Assembly (NCBI GenBank): GCA_051814705.1
Contig: JBPWQW010000004.1
Span: 186,001 to 250,000, forward strand
Direction of reading: 5' to 3'
Length of the DNA: 64,000 nucleotides
From: Geojedonia sp051814705
GTDB taxonomy: Bacteria > Bacteroidota > Bacteroidia > Flavobacteriales > Flavobacteriaceae
Below the pieces are notes generated by a model. It had not been told where the DNA came from, searched no databases, and worked only from the letters and a program-made list of their open reading frames with translations. Of this stretch, positions 54,340 through 63,813 are shown in pieces (positions within the stretch are counted from its first letter, which is position 1; every line of letters begins with the position of its first letter). Position numbers and translations under genes: made by a program.

Positions 54340-54642
54340 ATGAAAGTAAACACACAATCCGTAAATTTTAATGCAGATCAAAAGTTGATTGACTTTATTC
54401 AAAAACGTATGGATAAGCTAGACCTGTTTTATGATAAAGTGATTCAATCTGATGTCTATTTAAAAGTAGAAAACACCAGCGACAAAGAGAATAAAATTTT
54501 TGAAGCACGAGTCACTGTGCCTGGAGATAGTTTTGTGGTTAAAAAACAATGCAAAACATTTGAAGAAGGAGCAGATATGGCCATTTCATCTCTGGAAAGA
54601 CAATTAAAAAAACGAAAGGAAAAATTAAGAACGCATATGTGA
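54340..54642 (+). CDS. hpf: Ribosome hibernation-promoting factor family protein
   Basis: This 100-residue protein binds the 30S subunit and stops translation in stationary phase. It opens MKVNTQSVNFNADQKLIDFIQ and has DKENKIFEARVTVPGDSFVVKKQCKTFEEGADMAI, the short HPF/YfiA type without the long C-terminal dimerisation domain. It sits between xerC and the tRNA cluster. Confidence 0.9.
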   Translation: MKVNTQSVNFNADQKLIDFIQKRMDKLDLFYDKVIQSDVYLKVENTSDKENKIFEARVTVPGDSFVVKKQCKTFEEGADMAISSLERQLKKRKEKLRTHM

Positions 54643-54685
54643 TAAAAATTTCCAAAAAAATGTTTTGATTAAAAAAATAAATCTC

Positions 54686-54693
54686 TACATTTG
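54686..54693 (+). promoter_or_regulatory. -7 promoter element of the tRNA-tuf operon
   Basis: TACATTTG fits TAnnTTTG, with TTTTG (54663-54667) 18 bp upstream, matching the -33 TTTG element. It is 50 bp before the first tRNA. Confidence 0.75.
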
Positions 54694-54743
54694 CAGTCCG
54701 TTAGAAATAGCGGACTTTTTTTATGGTCAAAAAAGCCATAAAA

Positions 54744-54817
54744 GCCGATGTAGCTCAGTTGGCTAGAGCAGCTGATTTGTAATCAGCAGGTCGTGGGTTC
54801 GAGCCCCTCTATCGGCT
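54744..54817 (+). tRNA. tRNA-Thr (anticodon TGT)
   Basis: A complete cloverleaf: acceptor GCCGATG pairs with TATCGGC, D-arm GCTCAGTTGGCTAGAGC, anticodon loop ATTTGTAA, T-arm GGGTTCGAGCCCC. CCA is not encoded. It is first in a four-tRNA cluster. Confidence 0.95.
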
Positions 54818-54953
54818 CTAATATATTGAAATGCTCGGGACATTTAAAATGTAATTTTAAATAAATAGGTAAAAACAATACCTGTTTTGAGTAATGTCGG
54901 GAGCTGTCCCTCTTTCGGCTTAAGTTCTTTTAAAAAAATTAATGTAATGTTTG

Positions 54954-55035
54954 GGGGAGATACTCAAGCGGCCAACGAGGACAGACTGTAAATCTGTTGG
55001 TTTCACCTTCGCAGGTTCGAATCCTGCTCTCCCCA
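54954..55035 (+). tRNA. tRNA-Tyr (anticodon GTA)
   Basis: A class II tRNA with a long variable arm. Acceptor GGGGAGA pairs with TCTCCCC, the anticodon loop reads CTGTAAA, and the T-arm is CAGGTTCGAATCCTG. CCA is not encoded. Confidence 0.95.
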
Positions 55036-55066
55036 CATAGCATTGTAAAACTAGACCTTAAAAATT

Positions 55067-55139
55067 GCGGGAGTAGCTCAGTTGGTAGAGCGTCAGCCTT
55101 CCAAGCTGAATGTCGCCGGTTCGAACCCGGTCTCCCGCT
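55067..55139 (+). tRNA. tRNA-Gly (anticodon TCC)
   Basis: Acceptor GCGGGAG pairs with CTCCCGC. The anticodon stem TCAGC/GCTGA encloses the loop CTTCCAA. The T-arm is CGGTTCGAACCCG. Confidence 0.95.
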
Positions 55140-55207
55140 CTAATAATTTACGAGTTACGAAATACGATGAGCAATCGTAAATCTAAATCGGCAATCGTAA
55201 ATGAAAA

Positions 55208-55279
55208 GCCGGTGTAGCTCAGGGGTAGAGCGTTTCCTTGGTAAGGAAGAGGTCACGGGTTCAATTCCCGTCATTGGCT
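55208..55279 (+). tRNA. tRNA-Thr (anticodon GGT)
   Basis: Acceptor GCCGGTG pairs with CATTGGC using two G-U pairs. The anticodon loop is TTGGTAA and the T-arm CGGGTTCAATTCCCG. A second threonine tRNA with a different anticodon, directly before tuf. Confidence 0.95.
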
Positions 55280-55332
55280 CTAATAAGATAAATTTGAACA
55301 CTAATATTAAATAAGATTAAAATAAATTAAAC

Positions 55333-56520
55333 ATGGCAAAGGCAACTTTCGATCGTTCAAAACCACACTTAAACATTGGTACAATTGGACACGTAGATCA
55401 CGGTAAAACAACTTTAACTGCTGCTATTACTAAAGTATTAGCTGATGCAGGTTATTCTGAAGCAAGATCATTCGATCAAATTGATAACGCTCCAGAAGAA
55501 AAAGAAAGAGGTATTACAATTAATACTTCACACGTAGAATATGCAACGGCTAATCGTCACTATGCACACGTTGACTGTCCAGGTCACGCGGATTATGTAA
55601 AAAACATGGTTACAGGTGCCGCTCAAATGGATGGAGCTATTCTTGTTGTTGCTGCTACTGATGGTCCTATGCCACAAACTCGTGAACACATCTTATTAGG
55701 TCGCCAAGTTGGTATTCCTCGTATTGTTGTTTTCATGAACAAAGTAGATATGGTTGATGACGACGAATTGTTGGAATTGGTTGAAATGGAAATTAGAGAC
55801 TTATTATCTTTCTATGAATATGATGGAGATAATGGTCCTGTAATTCCAGGTTCTGCTTTAGGAGCACTTAATGGTGAAGCTAAATGGGTTGAATCTGTTA
55901 TTAAATTAATGGAATCTGTAGATAGCTGGATTGAAGAACCAGTTCGTGAGATTGATAAACCTTTCTTAATGCCTGTTGAAGACGTATTCTCTATCACTGG
56001 TCGTGGTACAGTTGCAACTGGCCGTATTGAAACTGGAATCGCTAAAACTGGAGACCCTGTTGAAATCATCGGTATGGGTGCAGAAAAATTAACGTCTACT
56101 GTTACTGGTATTGAAATGTTCCGTCAAATATTGGATAGAGGTGAAGCTGGAGATAATGCTGGTATCTTATTAAGAGGTATTGAGAAATCTCAAATTTCTA
56201 GAGGAATGGTTATTTGTAAACCAGGATCTGTAAAACCACATGCTAAATTTAAAGCAGAAGTTTATATCCTTAAAAAAGAAGAAGGTGGTCGTCACACACC
56301 ATTCCATAATAACTATCGTCCACAGTTTTACGTTCGTACAACCGACGTAACAGGAAATATTGCGTTACCTAGTGGAATTGAAATGGTAATGCCTGGAGAT
56401 AACCTAACTATTACTGTTGAACTTATTCAACCTATTGCATTGAACGTAGGTTTACGTTTTGCGATTCGTGAAGGTGGTAGAACAGTAGGTGCAGGTCAGG
56501 TAACTGAAATTATAGACTAA
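55333..56520 (+). CDS. tuf: Elongation factor Tu
   Basis: This 395-residue GTPase brings aminoacyl-tRNA to the ribosome. It has GHVDHGKTTLTAAI (G1), ERGITI, VDCPGHADYVKNM (G3), NKVDMVDD (G4), SALGALNG (G5), and the barrel domains II and III (FSITGRGTVATGRIE, GRTVGAGQVTEIID). Codon use is highly biased towards A/T-ending optimal codons, as expected for a strongly expressed gene. It follows the tRNA cluster in a conserved Bacteroidota arrangement. Confidence 0.98.
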   Translation: MAKATFDRSKPHLNIGTIGHVDHGKTTLTAAITKVLADAGYSEARSFDQIDNAPEEKERGITINTSHVEYATANRHYAHVDCPGHADYVKNMVTGAAQMDGAILVVAATDGPMPQTREHILLGRQVGIPRIVVFMNKVDMVDDDELLELVEMEIRDLLSFYEYDGDNGPVIPGSALGALNGEAKWVESVIKLMESVDSWIEEPVREIDKPFLMPVEDVFSITGRGTVATGRIETGIAKTGDPVEIIGMGAEKLTSTVTGIEMFRQILDRGEAGDNAGILLRGIEKSQISRGMVICKPGSVKPHAKFKAEVYILKKEEGGRHTPFHNNYRPQFYVRTTDVTGNIALPSGIEMVMPGDNLTITVELIQPIALNVGLRFAIREGGRTVGAGQVTEIID

Positions 56521-56543
56521 ATAATATCGTATAAATATAAATT

Positions 56544-56580
56544 AAGGTATCTTGTTTTTGCAAGACGCCTTGATTTATTT
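56544..56580 (+). terminator. Hairpin after tuf
   Basis: aaggtatcttg and caagacgcctt pair with one mismatch and one G-U pair, with a T-rich tail. The downstream tRNA-Trp may be read through or have its own promoter. Confidence 0.6.
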
Positions 56581-56582
56581 TT

Positions 56583-56655
56583 ACGGGTTTAGCTCAGTTG
56601 GTAGAGCACTGGTCTCCAAAACCAGGTGTCGGGAGTTCGAGCCTCTCAACCCGTG
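56583..56655 (+). tRNA. tRNA-Trp (anticodon CCA)
   Basis: Acceptor ACGGGTT pairs with AACCCGT. The anticodon loop is CTCCAAA and the T-arm GGAGTTCGAGCCTC. It lies between tuf and secE, as in other Bacteroidota. The 180 bp after it (56656-56837) contain only a fragment like the cctgtcccgagc...gaggggagtctc intergenic repeat. Confidence 0.94.
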
Positions 56656-56837
56656 CTAAAGATAGTAAGCATGAGGCGAGAAGCCTGTCCCGAGCCAAGC
56701 CGAGGGGAGTCTCTAACCCCCTGCAAAACAAGATAAAGTTTTCGAGTTTTAGAAAGCCTTATAAATTGAAATTACAGTTGAGAATTTTTTCCTGAAAGCA
56801 TAAGGAAATATTTCGAACATGTTTATATAAAAATAAG

Positions 56838-57029
56838 ATGGCAGGAATTATAAATTATATCAAAGAATCTTTTGAAGAATTAAGAAGCCACGTGTCTTGG
56901 ACACCATGGCCAGAGGCACAAAGACAAACCATTGTTGTAGCTGTTTTTTCTATTATTTTTTCATTGGCAATTTGGGGAATAGATACTGTTTTTAGTGAAG
57001 TTATTGAAGCCTATTTTAGTTGGATTTAA
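56838..57029 (+). CDS. secE: Preprotein translocase subunit SecE
   Basis: This 63-residue protein has one C-terminal membrane helix (IVVAVFSIIFSLAIWGIDTVF) preceded by an amphipathic helix FEELRSHVSWTPWPEA, the SecE pattern. It stabilises SecY in the translocon. The next gene follows 20 bp after its stop. Confidence 0.93.
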   Translation: MAGIINYIKESFEELRSHVSWTPWPEAQRQTIVVAVFSIIFSLAIWGIDTVFSEVIEAYFSWI

Positions 57030-57049
57030 CTAAAAATCGAGAATTAAGA

Positions 57050-57607
57050 ATGTCTGAGACAAGTGTAAATAAAAAATGGTATGTTGTTAGAGCTGTAAGC
57101 GGTCAGGAAAACAAAATCAAAACCTATATAGAAAATGAAATCTCTAGACTGGGTCTAGGTGATTACGTTGACCAAGTTTTGGTTCCTACCGAAAAGGTTA
57201 TTCAAATACGCAACGGAAAAAAAATTAACAAAGAACGCGTTTACTTTCCTGGCTATATTATGATTCAAGCCAATTTAAGCGGGGAGATTCCACACATTAT
57301 CAGGTCTATAACCAATGTTATTGGCTTTTTAGGTGAAACCAAAGGTGGGGATCCAGTTCCGTTAAGGCAATCTGAAGTCAATAGAATGTTAGGCAAGGTT
57401 GATGAGTTTTCTGTTGAAGCGGATGCTAATATGGCAATCCCATTTACAATTGGTCAAACAGTAAAAGTTATAGACGGGCCATTCAATGGATTTGACGGCA
57501 CTATTGAAAAAATAAATGAAGAGAAGCGTAAACTTGAAGTCATGGTTAAAATTTTCGGAAGAAAAACGCCACTAGAATTAAGTTATATGCAAGTTGAAAA
57601 AGTTTAA
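57050..57607 (+). CDS. nusG: Transcription termination/antitermination protein NusG
   Basis: I use the ATG at 57050 (MSETSVNKKWYVVRAVSGQENKIKTYIENE); an in-frame TTG exists at 57020 inside secE. The 185-residue protein has the NGN domain with VPTEKVIQIRNGKKI and YFPGYIMIQANL, and the KOW domain VKVIDGPFNGFDGTIEKI. It binds RNA polymerase and couples it to translation. Confidence 0.95.
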   Translation: MSETSVNKKWYVVRAVSGQENKIKTYIENEISRLGLGDYVDQVLVPTEKVIQIRNGKKINKERVYFPGYIMIQANLSGEIPHIIRSITNVIGFLGETKGGDPVPLRQSEVNRMLGKVDEFSVEADANMAIPFTIGQTVKVIDGPFNGFDGTIEKINEEKRKLEVMVKIFGRKTPLELSYMQVEKV

Positions 57608-57676
57608 TGTGTTACACAAAAATAGTATGTCTTTTTGCTTCCAAATTAGAAGATATGCAAAACTAAATTAATTAAA

Positions 57677-58117
57677 ATGGCAAAAGAATTAAGTAAAGTA
57701 GTTAAGCTACAAGTTCGGGGAGGTGCAGCGAATCCATCGCCACCGGTAGGACCCGCTTTAGGAGCTGCTGGAGTTAATATCATGGAATTTTGCAAACAGT
57801 TTAACGCGAGAACTCAGGATAAACCTGGTAAAGTTCTTCCTGTTGTTATTTCTGTTTTCAAAGACAAGTCCTTTGATTTTGTAATTAAAACTCCACCAGC
57901 AACCGTACAATTATTGGAAGCGGCCAAAACAAAAAAAGGATCTGGAGAACCGAACAGAAAAAAAGTAGCAAAAGTAACTTGGGATCAAGTTAAAGCTATT
58001 GCTGAAGACAAGATGGTAGATTTAAATGCATTTACAATCGATTCTGCAATGAAAATGGTTGCAGGTACTGCAAGATCAATGGGTATAACCGTTAAAGGCG
58101 GTCAAGCACCCAACTAA
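57677..58117 (+). CDS. rplK: Ribosomal protein uL11
   Basis: This 146-residue 50S protein binds the GTPase centre of 23S rRNA. It has the typical opening VKLQVRGGAANPSPPVGPALG and NIMEFCKQFNART, and the C-terminal GTARSMGITVKG. Confidence 0.97.
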   Translation: MAKELSKVVKLQVRGGAANPSPPVGPALGAAGVNIMEFCKQFNARTQDKPGKVLPVVISVFKDKSFDFVIKTPPATVQLLEAAKTKKGSGEPNRKKVAKVTWDQVKAIAEDKMVDLNAFTIDSAMKMVAGTARSMGITVKGGQAPN

Positions 58118-58128
58118 AATTTTTTGAA

Positions 58129-58818
58129 ATGGCAAGAATAACAAAAAAGCAAAAAGACGCAAGAGCAAAAGTTGAAAAAAATAAACTTTATTCTCTTGAA
58201 GAAGCTTCAGCTTTACTAAAGGAAATAACCTATACTAAGTTTGATGCTTCAGTTGATCTGGCAATCCGACTTGGTGTTGATCCTCGTAAAGCTAACCAAA
58301 TGGTAAGAGGCGTTGTTTCCCTTCCGCATGGAACAGGAAAAGATATGAAAGTATTGGCATTGGTGACTCCAGATAAAGAAGCAGAAGCTAAAGAAGCGGG
58401 TGCAGATTATGTTGGGTTAGATGAGTACTTACAAAAAATAAAAGATGGCTGGACAGATGTTGATGTTATTATCACCATGCCAGCTATAATGGGTAAATTA
58501 GGTCCATTGGGTCGTGTTTTAGGTCCAAGAGGTTTAATGCCAAATCCTAAGACAGGTACCGTAACCATGGATGTAGCCAAAGCAGTAACTGAAGTTAAAG
58601 CTGGTAAGATAGATTTTAAAGTAGATAAAACAGGGATTGTACATGCCCCAATTGGAAAAGCATCATTTAGTGCTGATAAATTGGTTGGTAATGCACATGA
58701 ATTGTTGACCACTATAATAAAATTGAAACCAACGGCTTCTAAAGGTACTTATGTAAAAAGTATTTACATGTCAAGCACCATGAGCCCAAGCATATCAATA
58801 GATACAAAAATTAATTAG
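58129..58818 (+). CDS. rplA: Ribosomal protein uL1
   Basis: This 229-residue protein of the L1 stalk has DASVDLAIRLGVDPRKANQMVRG, GRVLGPRGLMPNPKTGTV and GIVHAPIGKASF. In many bacteria L1 represses its own operon by binding its mRNA. Confidence 0.97.
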   Translation: MARITKKQKDARAKVEKNKLYSLEEASALLKEITYTKFDASVDLAIRLGVDPRKANQMVRGVVSLPHGTGKDMKVLALVTPDKEAEAKEAGADYVGLDEYLQKIKDGWTDVDVIITMPAIMGKLGPLGRVLGPRGLMPNPKTGTVTMDVAKAVTEVKAGKIDFKVDKTGIVHAPIGKASFSADKLVGNAHELLTTIIKLKPTASKGTYVKSIYMSSTMSPSISIDTKIN

Positions 58819-58835
58819 CAGTTAAACTTTAAATT

Positions 58836-59357
58836 ATGACAAGAGAAGAAAAATCACAAGTTATTGATGAGTTGACTGCACAATTAGCATCTAATACGAA
58901 TATCTATTTAGCAGATATATCAGGATTAAATGCAGGAAACACTTCAGATTTACGTAGAGCTTGCTTTAAAGCTAACGTAAAATTGGCAGTCGTTAAAAAT
59001 ACATTATTGGAAAAAGCAATGGAAGCTTCTACAAGAGATTTTGGAGAGCTACCATCTATTTTAAAAGGAAACACTTCCGTAATGTATTCTGAAACTGGAA
59101 ATGCTCCAGCCAAGGTTATAAAAGCATTCCGTAAAAAATCCGATAGGCCTTTGCTTAAAGGAGCTTTTATTGAAGAAGCGATTTACATTGGCGATGAGCA
59201 ATTAGATGCATTAGTAGACATCAAATCTAGGGAAGAGTTAATAGGTGACATAGTTGGATTATTACAATCTCCAGCTAAAAATGTTATTTCAGCTCTTAAA
59301 TCTGGAGGTGGAAAACTAGCAGGTATCATCAAAACACTATCCGAAAGAGAAGGATAG
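58836..59357 (+). CDS. rplJ: Ribosomal protein uL10
   Basis: This 173-residue protein anchors the L7/L12 stalk. It opens MTREEKSQVIDELTAQL with YLADISGLNAGNTSDLRRA and LAVVKNTLLEKAM. The start is 17 bp after rplA, leaving no room for a long leader. Confidence 0.96.
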   Translation: MTREEKSQVIDELTAQLASNTNIYLADISGLNAGNTSDLRRACFKANVKLAVVKNTLLEKAMEASTRDFGELPSILKGNTSVMYSETGNAPAKVIKAFRKKSDRPLLKGAFIEEAIYIGDEQLDALVDIKSREELIGDIVGLLQSPAKNVISALKSGGGKLAGIIKTLSEREG

Positions 59358-59418
59358 TTTAAAAGAGTACGCACTTAAACAAATTATATTTTATTAAAAT
59401 TATTAAAAACGGTAGAAA

Positions 59419-59796
59419 ATGGCAGATTTAAAAGATTTCGCAGAACAATTAGTTAATTTAACAGTAAAAGAAGTTAACGAATTAGCTAAAATATTAAAAG
59501 ATGAGTATGGCATTGAGCCAGCTGCAGCTGCAGTAGCAGTTGCTGCAGGTGGAGGTGCTGATGCAGGTGAAGCAGCTGAAGAAAAATCAGAATTTGATGT
59601 AGTTCTTAAAGCAGCAGGACAATCTAAATTAGCAGTTGTTAAATTAGTTAAAGAATTAACTGGTTTAGGACTAAAAGAAGCTAAAGAATTAGTGGACAAC
59701 GCCCCAAGTAACATTAAAGAAGGTGTTTCTAAAGAAGAAGCTGAAGGGTTAAAAGCATCATTAGAAGAAGCTGGAGCTGAAGTTGAGCTTAAATAA
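59419..59796 (+). CDS. rplL: Ribosomal protein bL12
   Basis: This 125-residue stalk protein has an N-terminal dimerisation region, an Ala-rich hinge (AAAAVAVAAGGGADAGEAAEE) and the conserved KSEFDVVLKAAG...LGLKEAKELVDNAP domain. It recruits translation factors. Confidence 0.97.
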   Translation: MADLKDFAEQLVNLTVKEVNELAKILKDEYGIEPAAAAVAVAAGGGADAGEAAEEKSEFDVVLKAAGQSKLAVVKLVKELTGLGLKEAKELVDNAPSNIKEGVSKEEAEGLKASLEEAGAEVELK

Positions 59797-59818
59797 GTTC
59801 AACAATCCTACAATTTTT

Positions 59819-59865
59819 GGTTTAGGTCTGTTGCGTTATTAAACGTAATTTGACCTAAACCCTTT
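59819..59865 (+). promoter_or_regulatory. Hairpin between rplL and rpoB
   Basis: ggtttaggtc and gacctaaacc pair perfectly over 10 bp around a 23-base loop, with ttttg after it. It may act as an attenuator that lowers rpoBC relative to the ribosomal genes, or as an RNA processing site. The gap is 130 bp. Confidence 0.6.
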
Positions 59866-59926
59866 TGTGTATATAATTGTGATGTATACACCACAAATAT
59901 TTTTTTAATCAAAATCTCGTTCATCG

Positions 59927-62900
59927 ATGTTAGCAAAAGCAGCTGAAAGATTAAATTTCTCCTCTATAGTAAACAAAACTGACTATCCAGACTTTTTGGA
60001 TATTCAAATAAAATCCTTCCAAGATTTTTTCCAATTAGAGACTAAATCAGATCAAAGAGGAAATGAAGGCTTGTACAATACCTTCATGGAAAATTTCCCA
60101 ATTACAGACACTCGTAACCAATTTGTACTGGAATTTTTGGATTACTTTATTGATCCACCAAGATATACCATAGAAGAGTGTATCGAAAGAGGTCTAACTC
60201 ATAGCGTGCCTTTAAAAGCAAGGTTAAAGTTATACTGTACAGATCCTGAACATGAAGATTTCGAAACCATCGTACAGGATGTGTATTTAGGGACTATTCC
60301 TTATATGACACCTAGTGGGACCTTTGTAATTAATGGTGCTGAACGTGTTGTGGTTTCACAGTTACACAGATCACCTGGAGTATTCTTTAGCCAATCCTTT
60401 CATGCCAATGGTACAAAATTATATTCGGCACGGGTCATTCCTTTTAAAGGATCTTGGATTGAATTCGCTACCGATATCAATAGCGTCATGTATGCTTATA
60501 TTGATAGAAAGAAAAAATTACCAGTAACTACATTGTTTAGAGCCATTGGTTTTGAACGTGATAAAGATATTCTTGAGATATTTGATCTTGCAGAAGAAAT
60601 CAAAGTTTCGAGAGCTGGTCTTAAAAAAGCATTAGGAAGAAAACTTGCTGCTCGTGTGCTTAATTCTTGGCATGAGGATTTTGTGGATGAGGATACTGGA
60701 GAAGTTGTGTCTATCGAGCGTAACGAAATTGTGCTAGATCGTGATACAATTATAGACAAAGACAACATAGAGGAAATTCTTGAAGCAGAAGTTAAAACCA
60801 TCCTTTTACATAAAGAGAATGCACAACAAGGTGATTATGCTATTATCCATAACACCCTTCAAAAAGATCCAACAAACTCTGAAAAAGAGGCTGTTGAACA
60901 TATTTATCGCCAATTGCGTAATGCTGAGCCGCCAGATGAGGAAACAGCGCGTGGTATTATAGATAAACTGTTCTTTTCGGACCAACGTTACTCTTTGGGT
61001 GAAGTAGGTCGTTACAGAATGAACAAAAAATTAGGCCTTGATATTGGTATGGATAAGCAAGTGCTTACCAAAGAAGATATCATTACCATTATTAAATATT
61101 TAATCGAGTTAATTAACTCAAAAGCAGAGATTGATGATATCGATCACTTATCAAACCGTCGCGTTCGTACGGTAGGTGAGCAATTATCATCTCAATTTGG
61201 TGTTGGTTTAGCCCGTATGGCACGTACCATTCGTGAACGTATGAACGTTCGTGATAATGAAGTGTTTACACCAATTGATTTGATTAATGCGAAGACTTTA
61301 TCATCCGTAATCAACTCATTTTTTGGTACCAACCAGCTATCTCAGTTCATGGATCAAACCAATCCATTGGCAGAGATCACCCACAAACGTCGTTTGTCGG
61401 CATTAGGGCCAGGTGGACTTTCCCGTGAGAGAGCAGGTTTTGAGGTTCGAGATGTTCACTATACACATTATGGACGTTTATGTCCAATTGAAACTCCCGA
61501 AGGACCAAATATTGGTTTAATTTCATCCCTTTCGGTTTTTGCAAAAGTAAATGGAATGGGATTCATAGAAACACCGTATCGTCCAGTTACAAATGGTGTG
61601 GTTGATATTAAAGGAGAACCCATTTACTTGAGTGCCGAAGAAGAAGAAGATATGTTGATTGCCCAAGCAAACATTAAAGTGGATGCAGACGGTAAAATCA
61701 TGGAAGAAAAACTTACGGCACGTCAAGAAGGAGATTTTCCTGTTATTGATCCGTTAAGTGCTAATTTTACGGATGTAGCTCCTAATCAAGTGGCCTCAAT
61801 TTCAGCATCTTTGGTTCCATTCTTGGAGCATGATGATGCCAACAGGGCTTTGATGGGATCTAACATGATGCGTCAAGCAGTACCGTTGTTATGTCCTCAA
61901 GCCCCAATTGTTGGAACAGGCTTAGAGCGTCAAGTTGCTTCAGATTCTAGAGTATTGATCAATGCTGAAGGTAATGGAGTTGTTGAATATGTAGATGCAA
62001 ACGAAATCACTATTAAATATGAACGTACTGAAGAGGAAGCCATGGTAAGTTTTGATAGTGATACGAAAACCTATCCATTAGTCAAATTTAGAAAAACTAA
62101 TCAAGGAACTTCTATCAATTTAAAACCTATTGTTGTAAAAGGCGATAAAGTTGTTAAAGATCAAGTGCTTTGTGAAGGTTATGCGACCGAAAATGGAGAA
62201 TTGGCTTTAGGTATAAATATGAAAGTGGCCTTTATGCCATGGAAAGGATACAACTTTGAGGATGCCATTGTGATTTCAGAGAAAGTGGTCCGTGAAGATA
62301 TTTTTACATCCATTCACATTGATGAATATTCTTTGGAAGTTCGTGATACCAAGTTAGGAAACGAAGAGCTTACCAATGATATCCCTAACGTTTCTGAAGA
62401 AGCTACCAAAGACCTTGACGAAAACGGTATGATTCGTATCGGTGCCGAGATTAAACCTGGAGATATATTAATTGGAAAAATTACTCCTAAAGGGGAAAGT
62501 GATCCTACTCCTGAAGAAAAACTGTTAAGAGCCATTTTTGGTGATAAAGCCGGAGATGTTAAAGATGCGTCTTTAAAAGCATCGCCTTCATTACATGGAG
62601 TGGTTATCGATAAAAAATTGTTCTCAAGGGCAGTAAAAGATAAACGCAAAAGAGCTAAGGACAAAGAAGATATTGATGCTTTAGAAAGTATCTATTATAG
62701 AAAATTTGATGATTTAAAAGAAGTTTTAATCGAAAAATTATTCAATATCGTCAATGGAAAAACGGCTCAGGGAATTTACAATGATTTAGGTGAGGAAATT
62801 ATTCCAAAAGGAAAAAAATACACCCTAAAAATGTTAAATGCTGTTGATGATTATGCGCATTTAACTTCTGGAACATGGACAACAGATGACCATACCAATA

Positions 62901-63739
62901 GCTTGATTATCGATTTGATTCACAATTATAAAATCAAAGAAAACGATTTACAAGGTTCATTGCGTCGTGAGAAATTTACCATTTCTGTGGGAGACGAATT
63001 ACCTGCAGGAATTATCAAACTCGCTAAAGTTTATGTCGCTAAAAAACGTAAGCTTAAAGTTGGAGATAAAATGGCAGGACGTCACGGTAACAAAGGTATT
63101 GTTGCCCGTATCGTTCGTCAAGAAGATATGCCATTTTTGGAAGATGGAACACCTGTTGATATTGTCTTGAATCCACTTGGTGTACCTTCTCGTATGAACA
63201 TTGGTCAAATTTATGAAACTGTTCTGGGTTGGGCTGGACAAAAATTAGGAAGAACTTATGCAACACCAATTTTTGATGGTGCGTCATTGGATCAGATTAA
63301 TGAATTGACAGATGAAGCTGGAATCCCACGCTACGGTCATACTTATTTATATGATGGTGGTACTGGTGATCGTTTTGATCAACGTGCTACAGTTGGTGTT
63401 ATTTATATGCTGAAACTTGGTCACATGGTTGATGATAAGATGCACTCACGTTCTATTGGTCCTTACTCATTGATTACCCAACAACCTCTTGGTGGTAAAG
63501 CACAATTTGGTGGACAGCGTTTTGGTGAGATGGAGGTTTGGGCACTTGAAGCTTATGGAGCTTCGGCAACCTTACGTGAAATCCTAACCGTAAAATCTGA
63601 TGATGTGATTGGTAGAGCTAAAACTTACGAAGCAATCGTAAAAGGAGAGCCAATGCCTGAACCAGGACTACCTGAATCGTTCAACGTATTAATGCACGAA
63701 TTGAAAGGATTAGGATTAGATATTAGATTAGAAGAGTAA
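59927..63739 (+). CDS. rpoB: RNA polymerase subunit beta
   Basis: This 1270-residue subunit forms one half of the catalytic cleft. Typical motifs include the rifampicin-region residues FFGTNQLSQFMDQTNPLAEITHKRRLSALGPGGLSRERAGFEVRD, and the C-terminal AHRHGNKG-type GDKMAGRHGNKGIVARI and QPLGGKAQFGGQRFGEMEVWALEAYGA. The rifampicin region reads the wild-type pattern. Length fits Bacteroidota, without large insertions. Confidence 0.99.
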   Translation: MLAKAAERLNFSSIVNKTDYPDFLDIQIKSFQDFFQLETKSDQRGNEGLYNTFMENFPITDTRNQFVLEFLDYFIDPPRYTIEECIERGLTHSVPLKARLKLYCTDPEHEDFETIVQDVYLGTIPYMTPSGTFVINGAERVVVSQLHRSPGVFFSQSFHANGTKLYSARVIPFKGSWIEFATDINSVMYAYIDRKKKLPVTTLFRAIGFERDKDILEIFDLAEEIKVSRAGLKKALGRKLAARVLNSWHEDFVDEDTGEVVSIERNEIVLDRDTIIDKDNIEEILEAEVKTILLHKENAQQGDYAIIHNTLQKDPTNSEKEAVEHIYRQLRNAEPPDEETARGIIDKLFFSDQRYSLGEVGRYRMNKKLGLDIGMDKQVLTKEDIITIIKYLIELINSKAEIDDIDHLSNRRVRTVGEQLSSQFGVGLARMARTIRERMNVRDNEVFTPIDLINAKTLSSVINSFFGTNQLSQFMDQTNPLAEITHKRRLSALGPGGLSRERAGFEVRDVHYTHYGRLCPIETPEGPNIGLISSLSVFAKVNGMGFIETPYRPVTNGVVDIKGEPIYLSAEEEEDMLIAQANIKVDADGKIMEEKLTARQEGDFPVIDPLSANFTDVAPNQVASISASLVPFLEHDDANRALMGSNMMRQAVPLLCPQAPIVGTGLERQVASDSRVLINAEGNGVVEYVDANEITIKYERTEEEAMVSFDSDTKTYPLVKFRKTNQGTSINLKPIVVKGDKVVKDQVLCEGYATENGELALGINMKVAFMPWKGYNFEDAIVISEKVVREDIFTSIHIDEYSLEVRDTKLGNEELTNDIPNVSEEATKDLDENGMIRIGAEIKPGDILIGKITPKGESDPTPEEKLLRAIFGDKAGDVKDASLKASPSLHGVVIDKKLFSRAVKDKRKRAKDKEDIDALESIYYRKFDDLKEVLIEKLFNIVNGKTAQGIYNDLGEEIIPKGKKYTLKMLNAVDDYAHLTSGTWTTDDHTNSLIIDLIHNYKIKENDLQGSLRREKFTISVGDELPAGIIKLAKVYVAKKRKLKVGDKMAGRHGNKGIVARIVRQEDMPFLEDGTPVDIVLNPLGVPSRMNIGQIYETVLGWAGQKLGRTYATPIFDGASLDQINELTDEAGIPRYGHTYLYDGGTGDRFDQRATVGVIYMLKLGHMVDDKMHSRSIGPYSLITQQPLGGKAQFGGQRFGEMEVWALEAYGASATLREILTVKSDDVIGRAKTYEAIVKGEPMPEPGLPESFNVLMHELKGLGLDIRLEE

Positions 63740-63760
63740 TAAAAAATAGTTAACAGTAAT

Positions 63761-63786
63761 CCATGTGCAGTTAGCACTGCACATGG
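63761..63786. other. Perfect 11 bp hairpin between rpoB and rpoC
   Basis: ccatgtgcagt and actgcacatgg pair fully with a 4-base loop. There is no T-run, so it is probably not a terminator. It could be a processing site or stabilise the ends of the transcript. Confidence 0.6.
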
Positions 63787-63813
63787 ACACTGAACATTGA
63801 ATACTATAAAAAC

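Noticed and set aside
56598..56795. A 65-codon ORF after tuf
   Set aside because: It begins inside tRNA-Trp and continues through repeat sequence.
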